DNA of 64,000 bases from Robinsoniella peoriensis (GCF_042680125.1 NZ_JBHTNY010000015.1), one strand, 5' to 3'. Shown: positions 53,581-62,745, counted from the stretch's first letter. The notes: generated by a model from the letters alone, not told the origin. Made by a program: numbers and translations.

Positions 53581-53640
53581 TAGACGTTAGCGGCAAAAAC
53601 ATTAGCAAAAACCATGTAATGGAAGAAAGGACAGGATCTT

Positions 53641-54597
53641 ATGAAGATTAATTTTAACGAAACAGTTGGGGGAAGTTTATTAGAAGGATTTTATCCAAAG
53701 GGATGGGATATGGAGAAGATTGATGAGTGCTGCAGCCATAGCCCAAAGGACATTGCAGAACGACAGGATTTCTGGAATCCGGATTTTGATATCGCAGCTT
53801 GTAAATCGGTGGAAGAATTCAATGTAAAACTGGGACATGAAATTGCCCTGGAGATTAGGGAGTCAAAAGAAAAAGGACAGACACTGGCACTGATTTTACC
53901 GGTTGGGCCTATGGGTATGTATGAATGGATCGTCTATTATCTAAAGAGATGGAATGTCTCCTGTGACCATCTGTATTGTTTTAATATGGACGAGTGGGCT
54001 GATAAAGAAGGCAATACGCTGGACAGCACGGATCCGGGTTCCTTTCAGTATGCAATGGAAAATGCATTTTATAATCCATTGGGAGAATTAACCGTACCTG
54101 AATCCCACAGGAATTTTGCAACACGGGAAAATCTGCCTGCATATCCTGAGAAAATCAAATGTTTAAAAGAGCAGGGAGCAAGACTTGTAACAGTTTACGG
54201 TATTGGAAGGATGTGTCATATTGCATTCTGGGAACCGCATTTTGCAGCGGAGTTTGATACAGATGATGACTGGAAAGAACAATGCTACAGGAAAGGTGCA
54301 TTACTTCATCCATTGACAATTGAACAGAATGCCATTACCAGCTTTAAGAGCAGGACATCCCTTGTGCCATGTACGGCTAATACCATTGGACCCGGTTTAT
54401 TCCTTCAGTCTGACAGGATGATCGGAGGAGCAGACGGTGCATTTACAAGAGGAATGCAATGGCAGGGAATGTCTCTGTGGATGACTCTGCGTTATGGACC
54501 TTCAAGATGGGTTACTTCTTCTTATATTCCTACAGTTCCCGGAACACTCCTTTATCTGGAGGAATTGGCCGGGCCATTGGTAGCAGAATGTAATTAA
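53641..54597 (+). CDS. Divergent NagB-like sugar isomerase/deaminase
   Basis: This 318-residue member of the glucosamine-6-phosphate deaminase/6-phosphogluconolactonase superfamily keeps FNMDEWADKEG (Asp117 at the position of NagB Asp72) and HIAFWEP (His193 and Glu198). The canonical GxxDGH of NagB is GIGRMCH here, so the catalytic Asp (E. coli Asp141) is Met191. The N-terminal phosphate loop, usually a Ser/Thr-rich GRSPLGTY-type sequence, reads LPVGPMGMYEW. These changes argue against GlcN6P as substrate. It probably acts on an unphosphorylated or differently phosphorylated amino sugar after the deacetylase. Confidence 0.82.
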   Translation: MKINFNETVGGSLLEGFYPKGWDMEKIDECCSHSPKDIAERQDFWNPDFDIAACKSVEEFNVKLGHEIALEIRESKEKGQTLALILPVGPMGMYEWIVYYLKRWNVSCDHLYCFNMDEWADKEGNTLDSTDPGSFQYAMENAFYNPLGELTVPESHRNFATRENLPAYPEKIKCLKEQGARLVTVYGIGRMCHIAFWEPHFAAEFDTDDDWKEQCYRKGALLHPLTIEQNAITSFKSRTSLVPCTANTIGPGLFLQSDRMIGGADGAFTRGMQWQGMSLWMTLRYGPSRWVTSSYIPTVPGTLLYLEELAGPLVAECN

Positions 54598-54608
54598 GGA
54601 GGAGATAT

Positions 54609-55586
54609 ATGGGTGCAAAAAGTAATTCACATGGAAAAAATGTTATGGAAATTCTGGCAAAATTCTCAAAGGATTATATGTCCCTGGTTGCCATATTGTT
54701 AATTGGAATTGTCTTTTCCATTGCTTCGCCTTATTTCTTCAGCGGATCAAACTTTGCAAATATTTTGCTGCAGTCTTCTACAGTTGGAATTGTAGCGATT
54801 GGTCAGGCACTTTTGATGATTACGGGACAGGTGGATTTATCACTGGGGTATAATGTCTGTCTGACAGGCTGTGTATTTGCGTATACAATGAAGTTTTTAA
54901 GCTTTAATCCCTATCTTGCTATTGTTGTTGCTTTGATTTTAGGTTTTGCAATTGGGGCGGCAAATGGTGCACTTGTGGCTTATTGTAAATTACCGGCATT
55001 TATTGCTACACTGGGTCTTCAGAATGTTTGTAAAGGTCTGGCAAAAATTATCACTAATGCTACTCCTATTGCTAATCTGCCAAATGAAATTTCCTTTATT
55101 GGAAGAGGATACATTGCAGCAATTCCTATTTGTGTTGTCATAATGATTGTTTTGTACATATTATTTTCATTTATTATGCGGAAAACAAAGTTTGGAAGAA
55201 ATGTGTATGCGGTAGGAGGCGGAACGGAAGCAGCTTTCTATTCGGGAATTAATACGAAAATGGTTATATTTTTATCTTTTGCAATAGCAGGGCTTTTGGC
55301 TGCTGTCTCCGGTGTTGTGCTTACCAGCAGGTTAAATTCCGCAGCAATTACCAATGGAAACCTTTATGAGTTTGATGCTTACATATCTGCCGCCATTGGA
55401 GGGGTCAGTCTGGCAGGTGGAAAAGGAAAAATTATTGGAGCTATGTTTGGTTCTATTTTCCTGATTACATTCTTTAATGGAATGACAATGTTGAATGTAG
55501 ATCCGTTCTGGCAGGACGTATTAAAAGGCGTCGTACTGATTATTGCAATCGGCCTGGATGTATTCCGTAACAGGAGAAAGCATTAA
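54609..55586 (+). CDS. Ribose-type (CUT2) sugar ABC transporter permease
   Basis: This 325-residue protein of the RbsC/BPD_transp_2 group has about ten hydrophobic segments. ALLMITGQVDLSLGYNV, ALVAYCKLPAFIATLGLQN and GGGTEAAFYSGINTK are typical of the family, and YISAAIGGVSLAGGKGKI near the C-terminus is the CUT2 signature. It forms the membrane pore for the sugar. It is the third gene of the operon, 11 bp after the NagB-like gene. Confidence 0.95.
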   Translation: MGAKSNSHGKNVMEILAKFSKDYMSLVAILLIGIVFSIASPYFFSGSNFANILLQSSTVGIVAIGQALLMITGQVDLSLGYNVCLTGCVFAYTMKFLSFNPYLAIVVALILGFAIGAANGALVAYCKLPAFIATLGLQNVCKGLAKIITNATPIANLPNEISFIGRGYIAAIPICVVIMIVLYILFSFIMRKTKFGRNVYAVGGGTEAAFYSGINTKMVIFLSFAIAGLLAAVSGVVLTSRLNSAAITNGNLYEFDAYISAAIGGVSLAGGKGKIIGAMFGSIFLITFFNGMTMLNVDPFWQDVLKGVVLIIAIGLDVFRNRRKH

Positions 55587-55610
55587 TACGCCAAAAGGAG
55601 GGGGTTTACA

Positions 55611-57089
55611 TTGAAAGATATCATACTTGAATTAAAACATATTACGCAGGAGTTTCCGGGTGTGAAAGCTCTGGATGATGTCAGTTTTGAAATTGAGCGC
55701 GGTAAAATACATGCACTGGTAGGTGAAAATGGTGCCGGCAAATCTACGTTAATTAAAGTATTGGCAGGTATTAATGTACATTATCAGGGAGAAGTGATTT
55801 TTGAAGGTAAAAAGTTTGCTGTTAAAAATCCATATGCTGCAAAAGAGTATGGAATCAGTGTAGTCCATCAGGAACTAAAACTGGCAGAGACATTAACCGT
55901 TGCAGAAAACATTTTTCTCGGACGCTTAAAGATGGCTAAGGGAATGGTTGACTGGTCAGGCATGAAGAAACGTGCAAGACAGATGTTGGATGATCTTGGT
56001 GTAGATCTGGATGAGAATGAGACAGTAGACAATTTATCCGTCGCTAAAAAGCAGATTGTAGAAATCTGCAAAGCTATGAATTATGACTGTAAAGTGCTTG
56101 TTATGGATGAGCCATCCGCGGTACTTACCGATAAAGAGTTGGATATTCTATTTGAAATTATTGATAAACTGGTTAAGAAAGGCGTTACGATTATTTATAT
56201 TTCTCATAAAATGGATGAAATCTTTAATATATGCCAGAATGTAACAGTTTTGCGGGATGGAAAGCATATTAAAACCATGTCTTTAGAAGGGGTGAAAAGG
56301 CAGGAATTAATCAGTCTTATGGTAGGCAGGGATATGGGAATGGAATATCCCAAAGAAATTATTAAAATTGGGGAACCAATCCTGGAAGTGGAGCATTTGA
56401 CCCGGGAGGGAGTATTCAGAGATGTTTCCTTTAAACTTAAAAAAGGAGAAGTACTTGGAGTATCAGGTCTTGTTGGATCAGGAAGAACTGAAATTATGAA
56501 GGCAATTTTGGGAATCGATAAGACTACTTCTGGAACGGTAATTTTTAAAGGGAAACAGATTGTGAACAAAAACTTTAAACATGCAATACAGCGGGGGTTT
56601 GGCCTTGTGCCGGAGGATCGGAAAAAGCAGGGGCTGGTACAGATTTTCTCAGTCAGTGAAAATATCTGTATGGTAAATCGCAAAAGTGTCATTGAAAAGG
56701 GCTTGATCCGAAATAGACTGGTTAAAAAAATATCCCATGAATATGTGAAAAAACTTAATGTGTCTACACCGGAGATCAGCACGGAGGTTCAGTACCTCAG
56801 TGGCGGAAACCAGCAAAAGGTGGTAATTGCCAAATGGCTGCTGCAGGACAGTGAAATTATTATATTGGATGAACCTACAAGGGGAATTGATGTAGGAGCC
56901 AAATCTGAGATTTACAGGCTGATTAACCAGCTTGTGAAGAGTGGAAAGAGCGTGATTATGATTTCCTCAGAATTACCGGAAATCATTGGTATGAGTGATA
57001 GGGTAATCATTATTCACGAGGGCAGGCTCGTGGGAGAACTGTCAAGGGAAGAACTTTCCCAGGAAAAAATTATGTCACTATGTGTTTAG
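55611..57089 (+). CDS. Ribose-type (CUT2) sugar ABC transporter ATPase
   Basis: This 492-residue protein has two fused ABC domains, as in RbsA/MglA. Domain 1: Walker A LVGENGAGKSTLIKVLAG, signature-like NLSVAKKQ, Walker B VLVMDEPSAVL. Domain 2: GLVGSGRTEIMKAILG, LSGGNQQKVVIAKWL and IILDEPTRGIDVGAKSE. The second Walker A lacks the usual GKS, which is normal for this group. It starts at a TTG (55611) after AGGAGGGGG. It powers the 54609 permease. Confidence 0.96.
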   Translation: MKDIILELKHITQEFPGVKALDDVSFEIERGKIHALVGENGAGKSTLIKVLAGINVHYQGEVIFEGKKFAVKNPYAAKEYGISVVHQELKLAETLTVAENIFLGRLKMAKGMVDWSGMKKRARQMLDDLGVDLDENETVDNLSVAKKQIVEICKAMNYDCKVLVMDEPSAVLTDKELDILFEIIDKLVKKGVTIIYISHKMDEIFNICQNVTVLRDGKHIKTMSLEGVKRQELISLMVGRDMGMEYPKEIIKIGEPILEVEHLTREGVFRDVSFKLKKGEVLGVSGLVGSGRTEIMKAILGIDKTTSGTVIFKGKQIVNKNFKHAIQRGFGLVPEDRKKQGLVQIFSVSENICMVNRKSVIEKGLIRNRLVKKISHEYVKKLNVSTPEISTEVQYLSGGNQQKVVIAKWLLQDSEIIILDEPTRGIDVGAKSEIYRLINQLVKSGKSVIMISSELPEIIGMSDRVIIIHEGRLVGELSREELSQEKIMSLCV

Positions 57090-57185
57090 CTGTTTTCCAT
57101 TGTAAAGGAGAGTGGCAATCAAAGGGTCCGGACAGATCACGAATTTAAAAACTGTCGGAGGGGTTTTAAACCAAGGAGGAAAAAT

Positions 57186-58238
57186 ATGAGTAAAATGATG
57201 AAGAAGGTAATGGCTTTATTATGTACAGCTTCTATGAGTGCTGCTATGCTGGCTGGATGCAGCAGTGGAAATGAAAATCAGACAACGAAAGCTACGGAAG
57301 GAGCAGCAAAAGAAACCACAGCTGCAGCCGGGGAGACAACAGCGGAAACCCAGAAAGAGACGGCAAAAGCTGCTGATAATGGGGAAAAGAAAAGAATTGG
57401 AATCAGCCTGGTATATAAAGGTGATGAATGGTGTGCAGCTGTGGATCAGGAATTTAATAAGCAGGCAGCAGATTTCGGTTATGAGGTAAATATCCAGGAT
57501 GGAAATCTGGATAATGAGACACAGGTTAAACAAATTGAGAATTTTATTACCCAGCAGTATGACCTGATTGCAGTTGATCCGGCAAGTCCTGAAGGTATTA
57601 TTCCGGCATTGGAAAAGGCTACACAGGCGGGAATCCCTATTGTAGTATTTGATTCTGCAACTACTTATGAAGGCATTGTCTCCTATGTATCCTGGGACAG
57701 TTATGAAACAGGTACTTTGATCGGTGAATATCTCCACGGATTAATCGAAAAGGACCATGGCGGAAAAGCCAACATTGCAGTTTTAACTATGGCAAGTCCG
57801 GTCAACATTGCAGATAGAATAAAAGGTGTAAAGGATGCTTTAAAGGATCTGGATATTACTTATGTAGCAGAACAGGAATACGAAGGAAACCGTGAAAAAG
57901 CTGCAAATATTATTACTAATATTAAAGAAAATATTGACTTTGTAGTATCGGGTCAGGACAATGGCGCATGGGGAGCGGTATCAGCATTGCAGGCACTGAA
58001 TAATACTACAACAAAATGCTATTCTATGGGTGCTTATGGTACAGAACCATTTGATGCATTAAAAGCAAATGATTCGAATTATCAGGGTACAGTAGCAGTA
58101 TCTCCAAGCAAACTGGTAAAGGCTACTTATCAAGTTATGGATGACTATTTTGCAGGAAAGACAGATATTCCGAAAGTTGTTAATATTGATCTGGATTTGG
58201 TAACTACGGATAACATCAATGAATATCTGAGTAAATAG
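57186..58238 (+). CDS. Sugar-binding lipoprotein of the CUT2 importer
   Basis: This 350-residue periplasmic-binding-protein family 4 lipoprotein has lipobox MLAGC (Cys25), a Thr/Ala/Lys/Glu linker (residues 26-68) and a ribose-binding-like fold starting RIGISLVYKGDEWCAAVDQE, with DLIAVDPASPEGIIPAL, VVFDSATTYEG and VSGQDNGAWGAV. It binds the sugar outside the cell and delivers it to the permease. It is the last gene of the operon; a terminator follows 8 bases after the stop. Confidence 0.94.
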   Translation: MSKMMKKVMALLCTASMSAAMLAGCSSGNENQTTKATEGAAKETTAAAGETTAETQKETAKAADNGEKKRIGISLVYKGDEWCAAVDQEFNKQAADFGYEVNIQDGNLDNETQVKQIENFITQQYDLIAVDPASPEGIIPALEKATQAGIPIVVFDSATTYEGIVSYVSWDSYETGTLIGEYLHGLIEKDHGGKANIAVLTMASPVNIADRIKGVKDALKDLDITYVAEQEYEGNREKAANIITNIKENIDFVVSGQDNGAWGAVSALQALNNTTTKCYSMGAYGTEPFDALKANDSNYQGTVAVSPSKLVKATYQVMDDYFAGKTDIPKVVNIDLDLVTTDNINEYLSK

Positions 58239-58245
58239 TGTTTGT

Positions 58246-58280
58246 AAGGCTCTTTATCTGTACGCCGGTTAAAGAGCCTT
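58246..58280 (+). terminator. Rho-independent terminator of the amino-sugar operon
   Basis: AAGGCTCTTTA / TAAAGAGCCTT stem, followed by ATTTGCATTT. Confidence 0.75.
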
Positions 58281-58441
58281 ATTTGCATTTAATTGTTAAA
58301 GTGAGCGACTCTCTGTGAGTGATGAAAGTAATAGGGTTGAGAGAAAATTATGAGATAGAAAGGAAGCCACGATTTGATTTTTTCAACCTTTTAAATGTGG
58401 CGGTATTGCAGGTAAGCCGGCAATATGCATTGGGTATAAAA

Positions 58442-59491
58442 ATGAAAGATATTGTAAGATGGGGGATTGTAGGAGCGGGTGGAATAGCAAGAAGAAGGAC
58501 GATTCCTGCTATTAATGAAATATCAAATGCATCCATTCAGGCAGTCATGGATACCAATACCAACGGAATGATTGATCTGATGAAGGAATACGATATTCCG
58601 GATGTATATGGCAACATAGATGATATGCTGAGAAATGCAGATATAGACGCGGTATATATTGCGTCTCCGGTACTATTTCATAAAGAACAGGCAATTAAAA
58701 TTTTAGAGGCAGGAAAACATCTGTTAATTGAAAAACCGCTTGGAATTCATGCATCTGCCGCAAAAGAAATTATGGAGTGTGCCAAAACAAAAAATGTCTG
58801 TGCCGGTGTGGCAATGGTTATGCGTTTTCATGATGGACATCAGAAGATAAAAGAGATGATAGGTCACAAAGATCTGGGGGAAATTGTTTCCAGCAGAGGT
58901 CAGTTAACCTGCTGGTTTCCGCCTATGGAGGGAAATTGGCGTCAGAATCCGGCGATTTCCGGTGGTGGAGCACTTATGGATATGGGAATCCATTGTATAG
59001 ACCTTATGAAATATCTGATGGATGACCGGGCTGAGAAAACAGTGGGAATAATTGAAAATAAAAGTTTTTCTTATCCGGTAGAAGACTCTGCTTCCTTTAT
59101 GCTGAAGATGAAAAAAGGTGCGACCTGTTATATTGATGCCTATTTTAATATACCGGATCAGGCTGCAAAATGCTTTCTGGAAATCTATGGTACAAAAGGA
59201 AGTATTATTGCAAATGGCACGATTGGACAGGATGGTTGCGGAGATATAAAAGTATACATCGAGCAGGAAGATAAGGGGTATGAGAGTAGCCAGGTTAGGA
59301 ATAAGCAGGCAGAAGCCGTGACCATGGAGTTTGAGCAGGTAAATATGTATGCAAAGCAGCTGAGCGAGTTTTCGGAATGTATACTTACAGGAAAAGAGCC
59401 CAGAACCACGATGGAAGACGCTTATGATACGATGAAAATTATCGATGCTGTATATGAGTCAGCAAAAAAAGAAAGGGTGATCTATCTTTAA
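58442..59491 (+). CDS. Gfo/Idh/MocA family dehydrogenase
   Basis: From the ATG at 58442 the protein has 349 residues. Rossmann motif WGIVGAGGIARRRTIPAI, EKP motif LIEKPLGIHASAAKE, and MDMGIHCIDLMKYLMDD are typical. The frame extends upstream to a GTG at 58319 (41 more residues), but those have no family similarity and the region is only a leader; the 58442 ATG itself has a weak RBS, so the start is uncertain. It probably works with the adjacent ROK-regulated genes. A strong hairpin follows the stop. Confidence 0.85.
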   Translation: MKDIVRWGIVGAGGIARRRTIPAINEISNASIQAVMDTNTNGMIDLMKEYDIPDVYGNIDDMLRNADIDAVYIASPVLFHKEQAIKILEAGKHLLIEKPLGIHASAAKEIMECAKTKNVCAGVAMVMRFHDGHQKIKEMIGHKDLGEIVSSRGQLTCWFPPMEGNWRQNPAISGGGALMDMGIHCIDLMKYLMDDRAEKTVGIIENKSFSYPVEDSASFMLKMKKGATCYIDAYFNIPDQAAKCFLEIYGTKGSIIANGTIGQDGCGDIKVYIEQEDKGYESSQVRNKQAEAVTMEFEQVNMYAKQLSEFSECILTGKEPRTTMEDAYDTMKIIDAVYESAKKERVIYL

Positions 59492-59492
59492 A

Positions 59493-59529
59493 ATTAAGAA
59501 GGAAAAGGAATTTGCTTTTCCTTCTTAAT
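59493..59529 (+). terminator. Hairpin after the dehydrogenase gene
   Basis: ATTAAGAAGGAAAAG / CTTTTCCTTCTTAAT perfect stem with a 7-base loop. It has no T-run outside the stem. Confidence 0.65.
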
Positions 59530-59534
59530 ATCTA

Positions 59535-59596
59535 GTAGTCCATAAAGCTTAAATCACCAATAAATTCTTGTCTATTTTCCAAACTTTATGGACTAC
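59535..59596. repeat. 13-bp inverted repeat before the ROK stop
   Basis: GTAGTCCATAAAG (59535-59547) and CTTTATGGACTAC (59584-59596) with a 36-base loop, 14 bases beyond the ROK gene stop (59610). It may serve as its terminator. Confidence 0.5.
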
Positions 59597-59609
59597 CAGA
59601 CAGATCATA

Positions 59610-60782
59610 TTATATCGTCAGGTTACCGGTAAATAACTGGTCTAATATAACACAGACAGATCCGTAAAGAGGACTATTTTCCTCAAATTTTGTCTTATGC
59701 AGAGTTATAGTGCGGTTATTGCGAAAAATACTGATCTGGTTCAGGGTATAGGCTATAGAAGCCAGTATTTCATCCGGAAAATATACGGCGGAGTGACCAA
59801 ATACCACTGTACTGATATCAATTATATTAATCAGGTTATTAAGAGCATAGGCAAGCTGATCAGATATGTTTTGCAGAATGGAGTATGCTTTCACTGAAGT
59901 AGTGCAGTATTCCATGGTTTCTTTAAAGGTGGTCAGCCTGGTGCCGCAGGCTTCATTGATTCTGTGAATGATAACAGGAGCACTGGCATACAGTTCCAGG
60001 CATCCGCGGTTGCCGCAATTGCATTTGGGACCTTTAAAATCAATGGTGGTATGTCCAAGTTCTCCGCAGGAGCCGGTAAGGTTATTTAACAGCTGCTTAT
60101 TTGAAACTATGGCGGAAGCTATTCCATTTGTAATACCAATATACAGGAAGTTTTCTTTTTGCTGTCCAATGCCATAGTACATTTCGCAAAGAGCGGCTGC
60201 CTGCATATCATTTTTTACATACACGGGAATATCAAATCTGGGGGACATATAACTTTTAATGTCCATTTCTTTAATATTAAAAAAGTTAGTTACATTTTTG
60301 ATTACGCCGTGGATGGTATCTACAACACCGATCGTGGAAATACCAATACCAAGTACCGGACGTTCAGTCAGGTGAAGGAGGTATTCAGCCAGACGATATG
60401 CCTTTTCCAATATGGATTCGGAAGTTTCATTTTCCTCAAAGTCTTCCTGTTTTGCTGCTACCAGCTTCAGACTTAAATCACTTAAGATTCCAAAGAGAAA
60501 GTCTTTTGAAATCCAGATTCCTGCTACAACAGGAGAAGTAGGAGAAATGGTAAGGATTTTTGGTGTCCTTCCCAGATTTTTGGAGTCAGAGGAAGCTTCT
60601 GATTCAACAATAATATTCTGCTGTAATAGTTCAGAGGTAATATTGGTCAGCGTCATGGAAGTAAGCTTTGAGCGCTGTGCAAGACTGTTTCGTGTTGTAC
60701 CATTTCCGGTGGCAATCAATTGTAATATTAAAGCACGGTTATATTCTTTTACGCCGATAAGGTTTAATCCTGATTTTTTCAT
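59610..60782 (-). CDS. ROK family transcriptional regulator (NagC/XylR-like)
   Basis: This 390-residue protein has an N-terminal winged helix-turn-helix (NSLAQRSKLTSMTLTNITSE) and a ROK kinase-like domain (VLGIGISTIGVVDTIHGVI, NDMQAAALCEMYYGIG, GELGHTTID) with the zinc site CNCGNRGCLELYAS. Such proteins sense a sugar and repress sugar genes. It is divergent from the 60897 gene and adjacent to the amino-sugar genes, so both are candidate targets. Confidence 0.92.
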   Translation of the reverse strand: MKKSGLNLIGVKEYNRALILQLIATGNGTTRNSLAQRSKLTSMTLTNITSELLQQNIIVESEASSDSKNLGRTPKILTISPTSPVVAGIWISKDFLFGILSDLSLKLVAAKQEDFEENETSESILEKAYRLAEYLLHLTERPVLGIGISTIGVVDTIHGVIKNVTNFFNIKEMDIKSYMSPRFDIPVYVKNDMQAAALCEMYYGIGQQKENFLYIGITNGIASAIVSNKQLLNNLTGSCGELGHTTIDFKGPKCNCGNRGCLELYASAPVIIHRINEACGTRLTTFKETMEYCTTSVKAYSILQNISDQLAYALNNLINIIDISTVVFGHSAVYFPDEILASIAYTLNQISIFRNNRTITLHKTKFEENSPLYGSVCVILDQLFTGNLTI

Positions 60783-60815
60783 AACGTTTTATCCTTTAAT
60801 TTATAAAAATATTTT

Positions 60816-60843
60816 ATTATATATATTGTAACCTATTTTTCAA
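60816..60843 (-). promoter_or_regulatory. Sigma-A promoter of the ROK gene
   Basis: On the minus strand, TTGAAA (60838-60843), 16-base spacer, TATAAT (60816-60821). Confidence 0.6.
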
Positions 60844-60896
60844 AGTGTGTAAACCACCAAAAAAGCAAATCAGTATTTAAGAGGAGGGATTGGAAT

Positions 60897-61937
60897 ATGG
60901 GAAGAGATTATTTTAATCGCAGAAACTATGGATGCAGAATAAAAGAATTTACAATCAATGGGTATCGCCATATGTCATTAGAAAATAACCTGATAAAAAT
61001 AGGTATAGCGTTGGATAAAGGGGCAGATATCTATGAATTTTTATATAAACCAAAGGATATTGAGTTTATGTTCAGTTGGGGAACTCATATGGACAGAGAT
61101 ATTGTGCCTGGGATCGCGTCCGGCAAAGGAAATTTTATGGATTATTATGAAGGCGGATGGCAGGAGTTATTTCCGGGAATAAGCTGTGGAGAAGGGGTAA
61201 ATGGGGCTGAAATGGGAATGCATGGAGAGGTTGCTCTGCTCCCCTGGAACATGGATGTGTTGGAGGATTCAGAGAAAAAGATTACAGTAGAGTTATCGGT
61301 AGCGACCCTTCGTTTTCCGTTTATTCTGAAAAAGACACTGACACTTCTGGAAAATGATTCAGTTCTTTATGTGGAGGAAGAAATTATAAACAGCGGTGTG
61401 CAGACAATGCAATACCAGTGGGGGCACCATCCTGCAATAGGAGGTAATTTTCTGGATGAGACCTGTGAGATTATAGTAAAAGGTACTCCGGCTGTAAAGG
61501 GGGTACAGGCAGACCTGGGTTCGGTAAGCTGCCTGGAAGCAGGTCAGGAAGGTATCTGGCCTGTAGTGACGGACCAGTCAGGTAATCCTTGTGATTTAAG
61601 CAAAGCAGAGAAAAAGGAAAGTAAAACATACAGGGAGTTTTCCTTGTCAAATTTAGAAGAAGCGGAATTTATTGTTAAAAACAACAGGCTGCAGATCGGA
61701 TTTGGAATGAGATGGGAAAAGGATGTATTTCCACATTTATGGGTATGGCAGATGTATGGAGGAGGATTTGATTATCCATTCTACGGAAATGCATATACAT
61801 TGGCATTAGAGATGTGGAATTCCCTGCCCGGAGGTCTAAGTGAAGCAATAAGGCAGAAAACAGCACCCTCTATAGGACCTTCTGAAAATAAAAAGACGAG
61901 GTTTCAGGTTTTTGTAACATTACCGGATGAAGCGTAG
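60897..61937 (+). CDS. DUF4432 family protein (aldose-epimerase-like fold)
   Basis: This 346-residue protein has an N-terminal RIKEFTINGYRHMSLENNLI and ALDKGADIYEFLYKPKDIEF, then GGWQELFPGIS and MGMHGEVALLPW, in the style of the galactose-mutarotase superfamily, DUF4432 branch. His and Glu positions typical of mutarotases are retained in part (QWGHHPAIGG). The function is probably sugar epimerisation or binding; the substrate is unknown. It starts an operon with the UPF0303 gene and is divergent from the ROK regulator. Confidence 0.8.
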   Translation: MGRDYFNRRNYGCRIKEFTINGYRHMSLENNLIKIGIALDKGADIYEFLYKPKDIEFMFSWGTHMDRDIVPGIASGKGNFMDYYEGGWQELFPGISCGEGVNGAEMGMHGEVALLPWNMDVLEDSEKKITVELSVATLRFPFILKKTLTLLENDSVLYVEEEIINSGVQTMQYQWGHHPAIGGNFLDETCEIIVKGTPAVKGVQADLGSVSCLEAGQEGIWPVVTDQSGNPCDLSKAEKKESKTYREFSLSNLEEAEFIVKNNRLQIGFGMRWEKDVFPHLWVWQMYGGGFDYPFYGNAYTLALEMWNSLPGGLSEAIRQKTAPSIGPSENKKTRFQVFVTLPDEA

Positions 61938-61953
61938 AAGAAAGAGCGGTTTC

Positions 61954-62023
61954 AGTTTGGAAGAAAACCACTTTCAAACTGCTGATTAAGAAATAGCGCA
62001 AGCCAGTTTGTGCTATTAAGGAG
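61954..62023 (+). repeat. Two-hairpin leader repeat before the UPF0303 gene
   Basis: Hairpin 1 is AGTTTG...CAAACT (61954-61980), followed by GCTGATTAAG. Hairpin 2 is AATAGCGCA...TGTGCTATT (61992-62017), followed by the Shine-Dalgarno AAGGAGG. It matches 36831-36867 in 29 of 37 positions. Confidence 0.6.
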
Positions 62024-62031
62024 GATTAAGG

Positions 62032-62496
62032 ATGGAACAATCGTTAATGGAAAGATGCCTGGATGAGGAAAAATTGTATCAGTTTACATCTTTTTCTCAT
62101 AAAAATGCTTTTGATTTGGGAATGGAGCTGCTAAAGGTCAGCCAGGAAAAGGAAGAAACAGTAGCAATTGAAGTAAAAATAAATCAGGTAAGCGTTTTTA
62201 AATACCTACCGGATGGAACCGGAAAGTTTCATGAAATGTGGCTGAAAAGAAAAAGTAATATGGTGGAAGTAATGGAGATGAGCACTCTGAGAGCATATGC
62301 CCAGCTGGAAGAAAACCAGGAAGATATGATTAAAGACTGGTTTTTAGAGCCAGAAGATTATGCTGCCTGTGGAGGAGGGTTTCCAATACGCTTAAAAGGA
62401 GGAAGCGTAATAGGATCAATTTGCGTTTCCGGGCTTCCTCATTTAGAAGATCATGCAATTTTAATAGAGGGGATAAACAGATTCTTGGATAATTAG
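62032..62496 (+). CDS. UPF0303/GlcG-type heme-binding domain protein
   Basis: This 154-residue protein of the GlcG/HbpS-like superfamily (PF03928) is usually annotated as heme-degrading domain-containing or UPF0303. It shows SFSHKNAFDLGMELLKVSQE and the C-terminal ACGGGFPIRLKGGSVIGSI with SGLPHLEDHAILIEGI. The function is not established; members lie in sugar operons. It follows the DUF4432 gene by 94 bp and the two-hairpin repeat. Confidence 0.8.
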   Translation: MEQSLMERCLDEEKLYQFTSFSHKNAFDLGMELLKVSQEKEETVAIEVKINQVSVFKYLPDGTGKFHEMWLKRKSNMVEVMEMSTLRAYAQLEENQEDMIKDWFLEPEDYAACGGGFPIRLKGGSVIGSICVSGLPHLEDHAILIEGINRFLDN

Positions 62497-62532
62497 ATTT
62501 TTTTATAAATGCAATAAAATGCAAAGTAAAAG

Positions 62533-62561
62533 TTGACAAAAATGAAAATGGAGTATAAGAT
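62533..62561 (+). promoter_or_regulatory. Promoter of the putative antitoxin RNA, copy 1
   Basis: TTGACA (62533-62538), 17-base spacer, TAAGAT (62556-62561). Confidence 0.7.
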
Positions 62562-62567
62562 AAAGAT

Positions 62568-62658
62568 ACAAAGGCAGTCGCCTTCACAAGCGTGACTTCC
62601 ACTATGGTTAATTAAAAATAATCACCCACTACTTTGGCGGCAGGGGTGATTATTTTTT
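62568..62658 (+). ncRNA. Putative antisense antitoxin RNA, copy 1
   Basis: A transcript from the promoter at 62533 would start near 62568 and end at the hairpin AATAATCACCC...GGGGTGATTATT followed by seven T residues, giving about 90 nt. Its 3' half is complementary to the end of the toxin mRNA, including the last codons. Its 5' part (AGGCAGTCG...) carries hairpins. The AAUCACCC within it is also complementary to GGGUGAUU in the toxin leader. This layout resembles antisense antitoxins of type I systems. Confidence 0.55.
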
Positions 62659-62745
62659 TGTATCTTTATGTTTAGAGTAAATAAGGATAGCAACGATTAA
62701 AGAAGCTACATTTATGATAATCATAAATTCTTCATAAGTACTCAT
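62650..62745 (-). CDS. Small hydrophobic type I toxin-like peptide, copy 1
   Basis: This 31-residue ORF reads MSTYEEFMIIINVASLIVAI and then LIYSKHKDTKK. One hydrophobic helix is followed by a basic tail, as in the holin-like/Fst/TxpA-type small toxins of Bacillota (Hol_Tox-like, with the MSTYEALM-style start). RBS GGAGGTGG lies about 8 bases before the ATG. It lies antisense to the predicted antitoxin RNA. Confidence 0.7.
   Translation of the reverse strand: MSTYEEFMIIINVASLIVAILIYSKHKDTKK

Noticed and set aside
58319..58441. Extended N-terminus of the third Gfo/Idh/MocA protein
   Set aside because: The extra 41 residues do not resemble the family and the Rossmann motif starts right after the ATG at 58442.
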